64,000 bases of DNA, taken from Adenanthera pavonina. Taxonomy: Eukaryota; Streptophyta; Magnoliopsida; Fabales; Fabaceae. This document shows, in pieces, positions 46,700-57,986 of the stretch (the stretch's first letter is position 1; every line of letters starts with the position of its first letter). Both the position numbers and the translations under genes were made by a program. The stretch is from assembly GCA_026686845.1 (NCBI GenBank), contig JAIVEN010000008.1:11066501-11130500 (forward strand). The letters run 5' to 3'. The notes beneath the pieces were generated by a model. The model saw only the letters and a list, made by a program, of their open reading frames with translations, searched no databases and was not told the DNA's origin.

Positions 46700-47060
46700 T
46701 ACAAGGCTTTAGAAAAGAGGGGCTAGCCGAAACTAGGCTTTGAGGGGGCCTGCTGTTACAGGGCTTTGAAAAATAGGGGCTAGCCAGAACTAGGCTTTAA
46801 GGGGCCTGATTTTGAGGGGGGCCAGCTGAAACTGGGCTTTGAGGGGCTTATCGTTACAGGACTTTGAAAAAGAGGGGCCAGCTAGAACTGGGCTTTGAGG
46901 GGCCTACCGTTAGAGGGCTTTGAAGAAAGGGGGGCCAGCTGGAATTGAGCTTTGAAGGGGCTTGCCACTACAGGGCTTTAGAATAGAAGTGGTAGCTGGA
47001 ACTGGGCTTTATGGGGGCCTACCGTTACAGGGATTTGAAAAAGAGGTGCCTAGCATGATG
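46700..47060 (-). repeat. About 57-bp tandem repeat array, variant of the 85-bp unit
   Basis: GGGGCCTGCTGTTACAGGG-type words start at 46745, 46801, 46843, 46899, 46957 and 47014 (spacings 56, 42, 56, 58, 57). Units share GTTACAGGGCTTT and CCAGCnnGAACTGGGCTTT with the 85-bp units, but replace the CCTATTTTCATAGG part by a G-rich GAAAAAGAGGGG stretch. The shorter unit therefore derives from, or shares an ancestor with, the longer one. Confidence 0.8.
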
Positions 47061-47909
47061 AATTCCATTATATTATGCAAGGCATGTGAAATGAGAAATG
47101 ATGTTAGGCTTATAATGCTGAATATATCTTTTCTTTATTTGTCTCAAAAGATGAGTGATGAATGTGAAATTTCTCTTTTGATTTGGAAGCATGTTCTTCG
47201 CTTGCCCCAATTTAAGAGGGAATGAATGTAATGCATAAAATGAAAGGAGCAAGATTTTTTTTTCACTTTGTTAAATGAGTACATGAGTAGAGATTATGTT
47301 TTTTTTTTTCCAATTGTGATGAGGATTTCTTAATTTTACCAATTTTTGGAAAAGTAAGAAAATCCAAAGGAAGTATTGCTGTGCCCTCTTTAGAAAGCAT
47401 CTAACCAGGAACCCCCATTGCAATGTGCATTTTGATGACGGTAGTGGAGTGAGCATATGATATATGAGGGAGATGTTACTTTTGATTCTACATGATCCAT
47501 CCTTGAAATTTGGCATCAAAATGAATCATTAATAGTATTGAAATTGTGAAAGTTAATTTGGAGTAGACCACATCAAATATATCACATTAAGCAATTGTTT
47601 TAAGAAATGTTGTCCCTTTATGAATGCATTGATAAATATGCTATTTGGAAAGGGAGATTTCTAAAGAGACGGAGAAGAAAAGGAAAAGAAGGAAGGAAAA
47701 ACCTATAAAAATGCATTTTTATTGGAAAGATGAAGTACAATGGCAATAGTCAAGATATCATGTGAGTATAAAAAGACATAATATGAATAGTCTTCCTCTA
47801 GAACGTCCTTTGTAGATGGTTCTATGCATGCCCTCTAAGGATGTTGCCAAAGATATGCATTTCATAAGTATTAATTAAGTCTTTTCCAAATGGAGCTTCT
47901 AGCTTCTTT
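47061..47909 (-). other. 3' untranslated region of the Ogre-like element
   Basis: Between the integrase stop and the tandem arrays. No protein product is recognisable; the short frames at 46962-47225 and 47271-47519 are not conserved domains. The stretch belongs to the long 3' region typical of this lineage. Confidence 0.45.
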
Positions 47910-49344
47910 TTAGGCATAATATTTCTTGACAGCATCTGTGTTGATAGGTCCTGGTAATTCTTGACTATCCATGTTAATCAGAATTAATGCACCTTCAGAG
48001 AATGCATTCTTGACAACATAAGGACTTTCATAAGTTGGGACCCACTTGCCCCCACTATCTTCTTGATTTGGTAAGATCTTTTTTAGAACTAGATCGCCGT
48101 CTTTAAATTCTCTTGGTTGGAATTTCTTATTGAAGGCTCTTGCCATCCTTTTCTAGTATAATTGCCCATGGCATATTGCCGTTAGTCTTCTTTCTTCAAT
48201 CATTAGTTGTTCAAATTGAGTTTGTATCCACTCATTTTCTTCTAAATCTGCTTCAGCCAATATTTTTAAAGATGGGATTTCCACTTCAATAGGTGTGACG
48301 GCTTCCATCCCATATACTAGGGAATAAGGGGTTGCCGTTGTTGAGGTATGTACAATGGTATGATAACCATGTAAGGCATATGGGAGCATTTCATGCCAAT
48401 CCTTGTAAGCCACGGTCATTTTGCCAATGATCTTCTTAATGTTCTTATTTGCCGCTTAAATTGCTCCATTCATTTGTGGCCTATATGGTGCTGAATTGTG
48501 ATGTTTGATCTTGAATTGTTCACAGAAGCCCTTGACTGCTACTCCATTTAAATTAGATGCATTGTCCGTGATGATTCTTTCAGGTAGTCCATAACGACAA
48601 ATGATATTATTTTTAAGAACTTGATGAATGCTTTTTGGGTAATGCTAGAGAAAGAATTAGCTCAATCCATTTGGTGAAATAATCAATGGCAACAAGGGTG
48701 AAATGATGTCCATTGGAAGCTTTGGGACTGATTGGTCTAATAACATCAATGCCCCATACGGAGAACGGCCAAGGGAAAGCCATATTATGTATTGGGGATG
48801 GAGGAATATTTATCTTATCTGAGTATATTTGACACTTGTGGGATTTCTTAACATAGTTAATGTAGTCCTTCTCCATTGTTGGCCAAAAATAGCCACATCT
48901 TTGGATTTGCTTAGCCATTGTATGGCCATTTGTAAGTATGCCACATATGCCTTCATGAATTTCTATCATGATCCTTTCCGCATCTTTTTTATCCATGCAA
49001 CGTAGTAAAGCACCATTGTAACTTCTCTTATATAAAAGACCATTGCTGATAACGAAGCTCATAGCCAAATGGTGAATGGTCTTTTTATCATTTTCAGTGG
49101 CATTCATTGGGTATGTCTTATTTGCTATATAGGCCTTAATATCATAGAAACATGGCTTACCATCATTTTCCTCTTCAATATTTGAATAATACGCTGGACA
49201 ACTTCTGGTTTCAATTCGGATTGGCTGTACGTGAACACCAGTGTCAAGTTGAATCATTGCTGCTAATGTAGCTAAAGCATCAGCAAAACGATTCTTATCT
49301 CGAGTCATATGATGAAAGTTAACAACCTCGAATTGCTTGATCAA
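47910..49344 (-). pseudogene. Ogre-like integrase remains
   Basis: Integrase joins element DNA to the chromosome. The frame 48613-49344 opens with a linker containing RFADALATLAAM. The HHCC finger follows: EIHEGICG, NGHTMAKQIQRCGYFWPTM and KKSHKCQIY, where the first Cys of the usual CHKCQ-type pair is changed to Ser. The core begins with FSVWGIDVI, holding the first catalytic Asp. The rest of the core is frame-broken and resumes at 48153-48419 (DWHEMLPYALHGYHT, YSLVYGMEAVTPIEVEIPS). The C-terminal part is at 47910-48146 (FKDGDLVLKKILPN, VKNAFSEGALILI). The gap between 48420 and 48612 carries a stop-filled reading with GLPERIITDNASNL-like remnants. It is non-functional through stops and frameshifts. 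Confidence 0.88.
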
Positions 49345-49392
49345 CTGTATTAAAAGCTCTTAGTAAGGAATCAATTTTGAATCCTTAGTCCT

Positions 49393-49743
49393 CTATTCCC
49401 CCTTAACTTGATAAATTATAAGAGCTGAATCCCCAAAGACTTCTAGACTTCTTACTCCAAGGTCAATGGTTGCTTGAAGTCCACTAACACAAGCATCATA
49501 TTCTGCTATGTTACTAGTGCAATCAAATTCCAACTTGATAGCTACCAAAAATTGTTTCCCTTCTAGAGACACAATTACTGCTCCAACCCCATTTCCAAAT
49601 GTGTTAGTAGCGCCATCAAAATACATCTCCCATTTATCATCTTCTTTACTTTCTTCTATGTCACATATGTCTTCATCAAGGAATTGAAAGTCCAATAGAT
49701 GGTAATCGTTTAAAGGATTTTCTACTAAATAGTTAGCAAGCAT
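49393..49743 (-). pseudogene. Second RNase H (archaeal-type) of the Ogre-like element
   Basis: The frame contains KWEMYFDGATNTFGNGVGAV, with the first catalytic Asp in FDGA, then NIAEYDACVSGLQAT with the catalytic Glu, and LEVFGDSALIIYQVKGE with the next Asp in GDS. This second RNase H, close to archaeal and cellular types, is a known addition in Tat-lineage elements, downstream of the usual RT-linked RNase H. The catalytic residues visible are intact. The reading runs into a stop after KGE, and the following part of the domain continues in another frame. Confidence 0.85.
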
Positions 49744-49799
49744 GCTTTCTTTTATAGAATTTCAAGTCATGAATTTTATGTTATTTACCATTTAGAGAC

Positions 49800-51065
49800 T
49801 CTACCAGCTACATATGGGCTCTTGAATGTATACTTTAATGGATCCATTATAAAGATTAACTAGGTGGTATAGTGGAGCATATATTGCCTTATTCTCCTTG
49901 TAGTCCATACTAGTCCACAACAAGTTCACTCAATTGTTTGGTAACATGATTCACAATCATTAAACTTCTTGCTCAGATAATAGATTGCTTATTCCTTTCG
50001 CCCAGAGTCATCATGTTGTATTAGTACAGCTCCTATTGATCCAGAGCGTATTGCCAAGTAAAGGATCAAAGGTCGTCCTGGTGTAGAAGGAACTAGAATT
50101 GGGGGATTTAGCAGATGATCCTTAATTTTGTCAAATGCTTGTTGACAATTATCATCCTATCTCTCTAAATTGTTTTCCTTCAACAGTTTGAAAATTAGCT
50201 TACAAGTTGCAGTCAAGTTTGCAATAAATCTAGCAATATAATTTAACCATCCTAGGAAACTTTGAACTTCTTTTTCTGTCTGAGGAGGTTGCATTTCTCA
50301 AATTACTTTTACTTTATTAGGATCTACTTCTATCCCTTTTTGGCTTACAATGAATCCCAATAATTTTCCAAAAAGAGCTCCGAAGATGCATTTATTAGGG
50401 TTTAGTCTGAGCTTATATTTACGCAACCTTTCAAATAATTTTCTAAGGATTACGACATGACTTTCCCTTTCAGTTGACTTAGCTACCATATCATCAACAT
50501 ATACCTCAATCTCCTTATGCATCATATCATGAAATAGTGCCATCATAGCTCATTGATATGTTGTCCCTGCATTCTTCAAACCAAAAGGCATCACTCGATA
50601 ACAGTAGGTTCCCCATTGTGTAGTAAAAGTGGTTTTCTCTTTATTATCTTCATGCATGGGAATTTGGTTATACCCTGAATATCCATCCATGAACGAGTGT
50701 CGGTGGTTTCTGTAGTATTAGCTAAGACATCAACGTGAGGCAATGGAAAATCATCCTTAGGGCTAGCTTTGTTTAAATCTCGATAATTAACACACATTCA
50801 TATTTTTTCATCTTTCTTTGGGACAAGAATGATGTTTGCTATCCATTGAGGGTACTTAGCTACTTTTAAGAAACCCACCTTTAATTACTTTATCACCTCT
50901 TCTTGAATTATTAGAGACATTTCTATAGTCACCCTTCTTAATTTCTACTTTTTCGACTTGATATCAGGGAAAAAAAGGATCCTATGAGCAGTAATCCCTG
51001 GATCAAGCCCAGGCATGTCTCTATAAGACCATGCAAACACATCCATATACTCCTTAAAAAAGTTT
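49800..51065 (-). pseudogene. Reverse transcriptase and RT-linked RNase H remains
   Basis: On the minus strand from about 50900: FLKVAKYPQWIANI, VPKKDEKI, then a stop where Arg is usual, then MCVNYRDLNKASPKDDFPLP (50591-50797). The finger and palm then break into frames. 50298-50546 carries the catalytic EVYVDDMVAKS and FERLRKYKLRLNPNKCIFGA. Below 50297, RNase H remains include PGRPLILYLAI and GAVLIQHDDSGRKE followed by a stop and AIYYLSKK. The YVDD motif is intact, but at least two stops and a frameshift disable the enzyme, which would copy element RNA into DNA. Confidence 0.88.
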
Positions 51066-51067
51066 AA

Positions 51068-51331
51068 TCATTTGCTCGTTTCTGGATTATCAACTATTTT
51101 AAGCTCCTTTTTGTCTTCTTCAGTTCCTATATTTATCATCTCAATTACTTCTTTGTGTGGGCACATTCTTTTTTCTTCTGAATCTAGGAGTTTTGTATAT
51201 ATTTGAATGAATTCTCCCTCATCAGATTCACAATTATGCATATCAGAGGCAACACACATATCATTGTTTAGGGGGTTAGCAACCTTCGCAATGGACAAGA
51301 GTTCTGAGGAACTCAAATTCTTGAAGGACAA
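51068..51331 (-). pseudogene. Protease-RT linker, part of the pol polyprotein
   Basis: An acidic frame (ESDEGEFIQIYTKLLDSEEK, TEEDKKELKIVDNPETSK) directly upstream of the RT. It has no recognised domain. Position and composition fit the linker between protease and RT in Tat-lineage polyproteins. 51332-51890 upstream is AT-rich and without a clear domain. Confidence 0.45.
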
Positions 51332-51890
51332 AAATGAATAATAAATAAGAGAAGAAAAAAATGGAAAAGAAAATAAAAAATTGAATTTTATTCACATAAT
51401 CATCTTTATTTAAATAAGAGTTTGCCCTAAAATCTAACTCCTAGGGGCATTAGATGAAGTGACAAGATGAAAATAGGGAAAACATAATCAAAACAAGTTA
51501 CTCTAAAGTAATAATATCTAAAGCATTCTTGAATTCCCAGTTTGTCAATTCTTCTCCTGAGCTATCAATTGAGATCCAGGCATCAGTTTTATTAATACTA
51601 GGAGAAACCATTGCAACTGTTGACTGGTTGATAACCTCAATAGAAAATGGGAATGTTTTTGTGATATGAGGGATTTCTTGCTCCTCATCTCCTTTTTCCT
51701 TACTTAACCTGGCTTACTTATTCATTTGTACTTCTATAGAAGGCTCCTACCCTATCCCTTATCGCTTATGGTTTTGCAGTATATTAATTGGGCATTTGAT
51801 ACCTTGCAGTTGCGCACCTAACCCTTTTCCTTGTTCAAACACATTTTTCTGCATTATCTTGGCTATAATGAAGTTAATATTCTTAGTACT

Positions 51891-52352
51891 TTACTCAGGT
51901 ATTTCCACTTCTAGGCTCTGAAATGCTATTTGTTTGTCTTGCTTAGTAAATTCTATGTATGGAAGAGAGCTTGGCTTGCTCACCAGAATCTCCTCTTCCC
52001 CTCTTACTGTGACAATTCTCCCATCATGGACGAACTTTACTTTTTGATGCAAGGTAGAAGGCACAGCCCCAGCAAAATGTATCCATGGTCTTCCAAGTAG
52101 CATTGTGTAAGATGAGTCTATGTCCATGAGTTGAAAATCTACCATAAAATGGCTTGGTCTAATCTCCCAAGGTAACCGAACAAATCCTAATACCTCATTA
52201 CGAGATCCATTTAATGCTCTAGCCATCATATCACTATTTTCAATGTTTGAAACTTCTAGTGATAGATGCTCAAACGTGGTCAATGGCAAATCATTCAAAG
52301 CAAATCCTCTATCAATCAACACCCTAGCCACTACAAACCCCTTGCACTTCAA
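51891..52352 (-). pseudogene. Aspartic protease of the Ogre-like element
   Basis: It matches retrotransposon proteases that cut the polyprotein. VARVLIDRGFALNDLPLTTF corresponds to the usual VLIDNGSALNVLP active-site loop, but the Asp-Thr/Asn-Gly-Ser motif is changed to D-R-G-F. Then come MMARALNGSRNEVLGFV, YTMLLGRPWIHFAGAVPSTL and HQKVKFV, standard for this family. The N-terminal end is open upstream. The altered active-site loop suggests loss of activity even where the frame is open. Confidence 0.82.
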
Positions 52353-52571
52353 GGTAACATGTAAGGCCTAGGATTGGTGGGCAGCATATTTTACAATCTC
52401 TTCCTCTGAGAATGAGATAGTGGATGTAACACTCATGATACTAGCCACCTTTTCAGGAGTTATGCTAGGCTGCACATATGCCTCATTTAAGGCTTTTTGC
52501 AAAGCTTGGCGATGTGGTTCAGAAGATAAAATCAAAGAAAGAAGTGAGATTCATGCCAGTACCTTTTTTAG

Positions 52572-53248
52572 CTAATCAATTACACTATACTCACTTTGCT
52601 TCATGATTTGCAAGAATTCCTCATCTTTCTTTTCTGTCTCTTTATGGTTAGCTTGTTTCAATCCTCCACCACTCACTTCTTTTTGTTTTTCCACCTTTTT
52701 GATATCTGCTGGGAGATAAACCCTTCTAATTCGAGTAACTCCAGATGGGATTATTACATTGGAAGCCACGTCTTTACTTGTTTTTGCTACAATTTTTTTT
52801 TATTTGAAGGTCCTTCAATGATTGCATCATATCTCCATGGCACATCCTTATTACTTTGATATGGAAAAGGGTTTGGCATGCTTATAGTTAATTATGATTG
52901 CCTCAAATTAGTCACTGGAGGGGCACCAAACTGATGTGGTGACTTATTAATGGTAAAAGAGACAACATCAGTATTTCCCCTTGGAGTAAGATTTTGGACA
53001 ACAAGTTCAACATGCCTTTTTTCTACCATGCATATCTTTTCATTAGTTCTTCCTACTACCACAACCCCTAGTCCTACCATTCTTCTAATCATTTTCTTGA
53101 ATTGAGGGCAACCTTCAGTATCATGATCTGTTATTTTCTCATGGTATTCACACAACAACAACTTATAGTGATGTCCTTTTTGGTCATTGCAATTATGATT
53201 TTGGAACAAATAACCTGACATCTTTAAATGAGCATAAAGCTCTTTCAT
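52572..53248 (-). pseudogene. Gag-protease spacer with a Cys/His motif
   Basis: Frame 52892-53248 contains CEYHEKITDHDTEGCPQFKK, the CxxH...H...C motif seen between gag and protease in Tat/Ogre elements, and then a hydrophobic stretch. Frame 52572-52769 (GVTRIRRVYLPADIKKVEKQ) continues the linker. Stops separate the two. The motif may bind nucleic acid in intact elements. Confidence 0.6.
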
Positions 53249-53707
53249 TGGGACCTTGATATCTATAGGATCATTGGAGAATTCAATCCCTCTTTCAACA
53301 ACATTGATACACCTTTCATGGTTAGGGAGTGGATTAATGTTGATGGTGGAGTTTTCACTCCCTTTGAGCTATATATGATTGGAGTCAATTAGGTCTAATA
53401 CATTTCTCTTGAATGTGACACAATCCTTTATTGAGTGTCCTTGAGCACCCATATGGTATTCGCAAGTTGCATTGGGATTGTATCAAGCAGGATATGGAGC
53501 AAGAGGTTGTCTATAAGACTATGGGCCTAACAATCGAGCCTCTAAGAGCTGGTGATAAAGTTCGACATTCATCATGCCGAAATTAGGCCATGGACAATTA
53601 TCTCTTTGCTGCATATTTCTCTGCCCTCCAGCTTGTCCTTGTCTACTAGGTGTTGTCCTAATCTAAGCTTGCCTTGGATTCTCCCCACTTGTTTGGTGGG
53701 GTATATA

Positions 53708-54830
53708 TTATTCTGCAAAAAATGATTTTGTAGATTGGATGTAATTCACACTATCTTCTTTCTTCTTAGGATTTTGATTTCTTTTTGCACTACTTTTAGC
53801 TCGGGAAACAACTATCTTTCCATCAAGTACCTTAGAGTCAATTCTTTCCCCAATTTTAATCAAATTAGAAAATTCTGTGACATGTGTACCTACCATATAC
53901 TAGTAGAAAGGTTCTTGCAATGTATGTATAAAATATGAGCAAAGCTCATCTTGTGTTAGAGTAGGTCGGACTTGTGATGCAACCATCCTCCATCTTTGGG
54001 CATATTCCTTGAATGACTCTGTAGTCTTTTTACTCATTGCCTTTAACTCCTCCCTGGTTGGAGCAGTGTCAATGTTGAATTTGTACTGTTTCATGAAGGC
54101 ATCAATAAGATCACTTCATCTTCAGATCTTGGCCATGTCCAATTACATGTACCACTTTAAGGCAGGTATAGTTAGGCTCTCATGGAAGAACATCAAAAGA
54201 AACTTTTCATCTTGTGACCAAATTGACAATTTTGTACAATAAGCCTTCAGGTGATAAATTGGGTTACTGCTACCATTATACTTGTCAAAGTCTGAGACTT
54301 TGAACTTCTTGGGTATGGTAACTGAAGGAATCAAGCAAAGTTCCTTCAAGTCCAATGGTCCCCATGCATCTGTTCCTTGTAAAGCCTTCAGCTGGTCCTT
54401 CATCTCTCCTAATTCTTCCTTCCATTCATCATTTTTAGCTGTTATTGAAGGGATTTGGAAGGTATATGTGGGGTCTTCACCAGGGAATTCTATATCAAAA
54501 GCTCCTTGATCTTGGGAATCTTTCAACTTATTCTGCATTGAATCTACTTTTGGAATTGATTGAGCTTCCTTCTCGATATCCTTTGATGAACTTGTCTTTT
54601 CTATTTGAGGAGTATCATCACTACCTTTTGCTTTCCAAGCAATGGTAAAAAATTTCATCATTTCACTCATTTATACTATTTGAGCCTCTATAGCAATTAT
54701 TCGTTCATCTAAGGCAGTAGATCCATTCTCATTAGTCAAACCCATTTGGTGATTTTGGAAACGCGAGTTGTAGGAATGCGTTGGGGTTGCCTGGTTAGAT
54801 TGCTTTTGCTTTGGATGTGCAATATTGTTT
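53708..54830 (-). pseudogene. Gag of the Ogre-like element
   Basis: Gag forms the particle that packages element RNA. The reading enters near 54830 (SYNSRFQNHQMGL) and meets a stop before 54670. Frame 54143-54670 has a polar N-terminal region (FPGEDPTYTFQIPSI), then the conserved KFKVSDFDKYNGSSNPIYHL and ESLTIPALKWYM. Frame 53900-54094 continues with MKQYKFNIDTAPTREELKAM and SFKEYAQRWRMVASQVRPTL, the typical retrotransposon gag domain (PF03732-like). Frame 53708-53896 gives the end with FSNLIKIGERID. Two or three breaks make it a pseudogene. Confidence 0.85.
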
Positions 54831-55344
54831 TACCTATTTGAAATAATAAATAGTTAGATTTTATTTATTTACGCCTAAATGCATCAACAAATTCTGGAAT
54901 TGTGGAGTTGGCAAGCATGATCAACTTTCTATATTGCTCCATCCTCTCTTTTGCTTCCTCTGTCTGTTCTAAGTAAAGTGACCTCCAGCTCTCCACAGCT
55001 TCTATTTACTAGTCAAGTTTCTTGGTAAAGTTTTGGGTGGTCTCGATAACACTCTCTCTTACTAAAGCGAGCTCATCCATCTTCTCCTCCAATTGTTGGG
55101 TGAGCATATGGATCTCTTGCTGTAATTCTTCACGTGGCCCACTTTCTCGAAGTTCTTTCCTAAGTGCATCATTCTCTCTGACCAACTTGACTAGTTTGGC
55201 TCAGGTATTCTACATTTTTACATCATTGTCTTGCATCTCTCTTGTCAATCTTGTATTTTCCCTTTTTAATTTTTTAACCTCAAAATCTTTTTCAATATCC
55301 TTTCTTCTTTTCTTTTCTTCTAATCTCTCTTATAACTGGATGCA

Positions 55345-56709
55345 TTATTTTCGCAATCGGTTCAACTCCTCTTGACTTTTGGAATCTGCATCTACTAGCT
55401 CTTGTAATTTATTCTTTCTTTCTTCCATGCGCTTTGTAAAGTGTTCATTAATTTCCCACATATTATTCCCTAATAGAAGATTTTTGGGAGCATAAGTAGG
55501 ATTTGACCCATTTATCATATCCTTCAACCAAATTATATATCCTAGAGTTAGATTCACCACTTGCTGCCTAAATTTAGCTTTCCCTTTGGTTCCCTTTGTA
55601 CACAACCCTTTGTCATGCTTCTCTAATTTTCTAGCTTAAAGGTTTCATTTCAAGTTGTCCATGTTGAAAGTATATCTCTTGCACTTCTTCCTTCGATGGC
55701 ACGTGTTGCTCAAATGTCAGTTGTCTTAATGCAAGTGAAGGATTATAGTTAACACATCCCTTAGGTCCCATAAGGGGTATGTTTGGAAAGTCACCACAAC
55801 AGTACATAACTCTTTTATCCCATCACCAATCTAACTTCCACAGGATGGAATCTTCTTTTAGCTCAATAAAAATCTTCATCCAATCATCACAAATTAGTTC
55901 ATCAATTGATGGTTGACTCGTAAATGAGTCAAATGGATTTTCTGACAATTCATTCCTTCTTTAGAAGTGATGTCCTTTACCAAAGAGGTGACCTAACATT
56001 AATATGTCTAACATGGTAGGCAACACAAGATTTTACCATTCCCTTTCATATGACAGAGAGTCAAAGTCAAATATGTCTCTGCTAATGTTGCAGATGTTGG
56101 ATTAATCTGATGATTCTTCACTGCCTAAAATACATTAATGGTGCCTAAATCAATTATGCCTGGTCTCGATGGAAAGAGAATTACCCTATAAATAGCCAAT
56201 GCAAAGACCCTACAGAAAGTGACCTAATCTTTGTTTTCTACCAACTTCAAATGATTTTCTGAGTAAATTCTTGACATTCCTTCAGTTTGTCCTGGGCAAG
56301 ACATCCATATCTCTTTTGGGCTTACGCCTGGAATTTTTGCTATAGCTTCTCGAGCTAGTAATTGCCCAGGATAGTGATATGTTGCTGTATTTTCATTCAT
56401 GGCCATCCTGAGGACCATACCATATGCCTCTAAGGTTAGCGTAATTTGAAAATCCTGTAATGTAAAGCATTTTAGTGAAGCATCACAATATTGACCTAAT
56501 TCCACCAAAGCATGGTTATATATCTTCACATGCAGTAATTCCAATATGTTACCATACTTGTTTTTAAAGTCATCCTTAACCCATTCTTTAATTAGATGAC
56601 TTAACTAAATTAAGCTTTCAATTGGCTGTAGTTCTGCAATTAGCTTTATTCCCTTTCCTCTGTACACTTTACCGTTGTGGCCTTGATTCATGTTTTCATT
56701 ATGTGCCAT
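55345..56709 (-). pseudogene. Extra ORF upstream of gag (Ogre ORF1)
   Basis: Starts at 56709 with MAHNENMNQGHNGKVYRGKG and runs with interruptions to 55345. Frame 56224-56544 carries the recognisable core: LVELGQYCDASLKCFTLQDF and LTLEAYGMVLRMAMNE, similar to the 'LRCFTFxDFQLxPTLEEYE' region of plant proteins grouped as DUF7745 and of Ogre ORF1. Frame 55345-55605 is a predicted coiled coil (TKRMEERKNKLQELVDADSK). The role of this ORF is unknown in any element. Its presence before gag separates Ogre-like elements from other gypsy lineages. 54840-55344 holds a further K/E-rich tail, frame-broken. Confidence 0.7.
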
Positions 56710-57965
56710 TACCCTTATACCAAGTTTTTTTTCCAAAAATGCTAGACAATTCAATAAATTGCAAACAAGTTAAACGTTAGATAATTTTTAGGTTAAAATT
56801 TCTTTTTCCTTCAAATGCATGAAGAAATTGTATTTTTTAATTTTTAATTTTTTTAAAAAATTATTGATTTCTATTTAATACAATTGATTTTGGTATGAGA
56901 GACTTTAGGAAGAAAACTAATTCCCAATTCTTCTAGAGTCAATTAATCAGAGGAGAAGGGAAATCATTAACTTGCAAAAAGTCTAAAATGAATACATGGC
57001 TAAAGTTTTTTTCAAAAAAAAAATCTCTCCCATATTAAAATGAGTCCATTTGGCTTATAATTTATTATTAAAAAAATTCCATGATTTTTATTAGGTTATC
57101 TCTTTGTGAGATTTTTCTAAAATGATGAATGTAATGTAATCATGGTCCATTGTCGGGGACCCATAGACAAAGGTTAGGCTACTAATGCATACACCATCAT
57201 TGTGTTGTACCAAGTTATGCAAAGATGTTGATACACACTCTGGTGGCAAGGCAACAATGCATCACCCTTTCCTATGTTTTTTTTTTATGATGATATGTTA
57301 TGAAAGAAAAGAACATACTCTCCTTTTTGTCCTATCATGGGTTAGACCCTAGGGTATAGGGATGTTTAGGCCTATGAAAATTGAGTATTAGCTAACTGAT
57401 TGGTTACTAGGGTTTATCTATCAATGTGTCAGTTTTCAGGGTTGGTCTATTATCCTAATAAGTTTCCTAGCTACCCTTACCATAAAGGTGAAGACCCCAT
57501 TAGTAAACTTGATCCATTGAAAAGTCAAAAGTTCTACGGGGACCAACTTTACAAAATGGGTAACTACTTGGATGAAGTCTTCATAGTAACGTCTTAAGGC
57601 TCCAAAAATCCTATGGGGGAACCATTACAAACTTCACTAGCCTAAGGTACTCATGGACCTAGGTATAGGGCTCAAAATGTGTATGAGGAGAATGTGTAAA
57701 TGCTCAGTGTATAAGGAGAGCATACATACTTAAGACTTACAAATTACCCAACCCTGGCCCCATCTGCTAAGCAGATAATAATAAGAGAAATATATAAAAC
57801 AATAAGCATATTATAGTAACAAAAAAATTAATAAAATAAAATTATATATCCTAATCATATGAGACAAACAATATTGAAAATAAATGAAAGGAAATGTAAT
57901 TAAGATAAAGTTTAAGGCCACAAAATTTTGTAGAACCAACTTATATAAGCTTGACTCTCAAATAG
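56710..57965 (-). other. 5' untranslated leader of the Ogre-like element
   Basis: Between the primer site and ORF1. AT-rich, with no recognisable protein; a plus-strand frame at 57400-57597 is incidental. Ogre elements usually have a leader of this length. Confidence 0.5.
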
Positions 57966-57986
57966 TCTCCAGTAGAGTCGCCAAAC
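57966..57986 (-). promoter_or_regulatory. Primer-binding site of the Ogre-like element (tRNA-Arg type)
   Basis: The minus strand reads TTTGGCGACTCTACTGGAGA one base after the LTR end. It is nearly the TGGCGACTCCACTGGGGA site of Ogre elements, which is described as pairing with an arginine tRNA. Confidence 0.75.

Noticed and set aside
45591..47060. CRISPR-like array
   Set aside because: The repeats are continuous units without unique spacers and lie in a plant retrotransposon 3' region.
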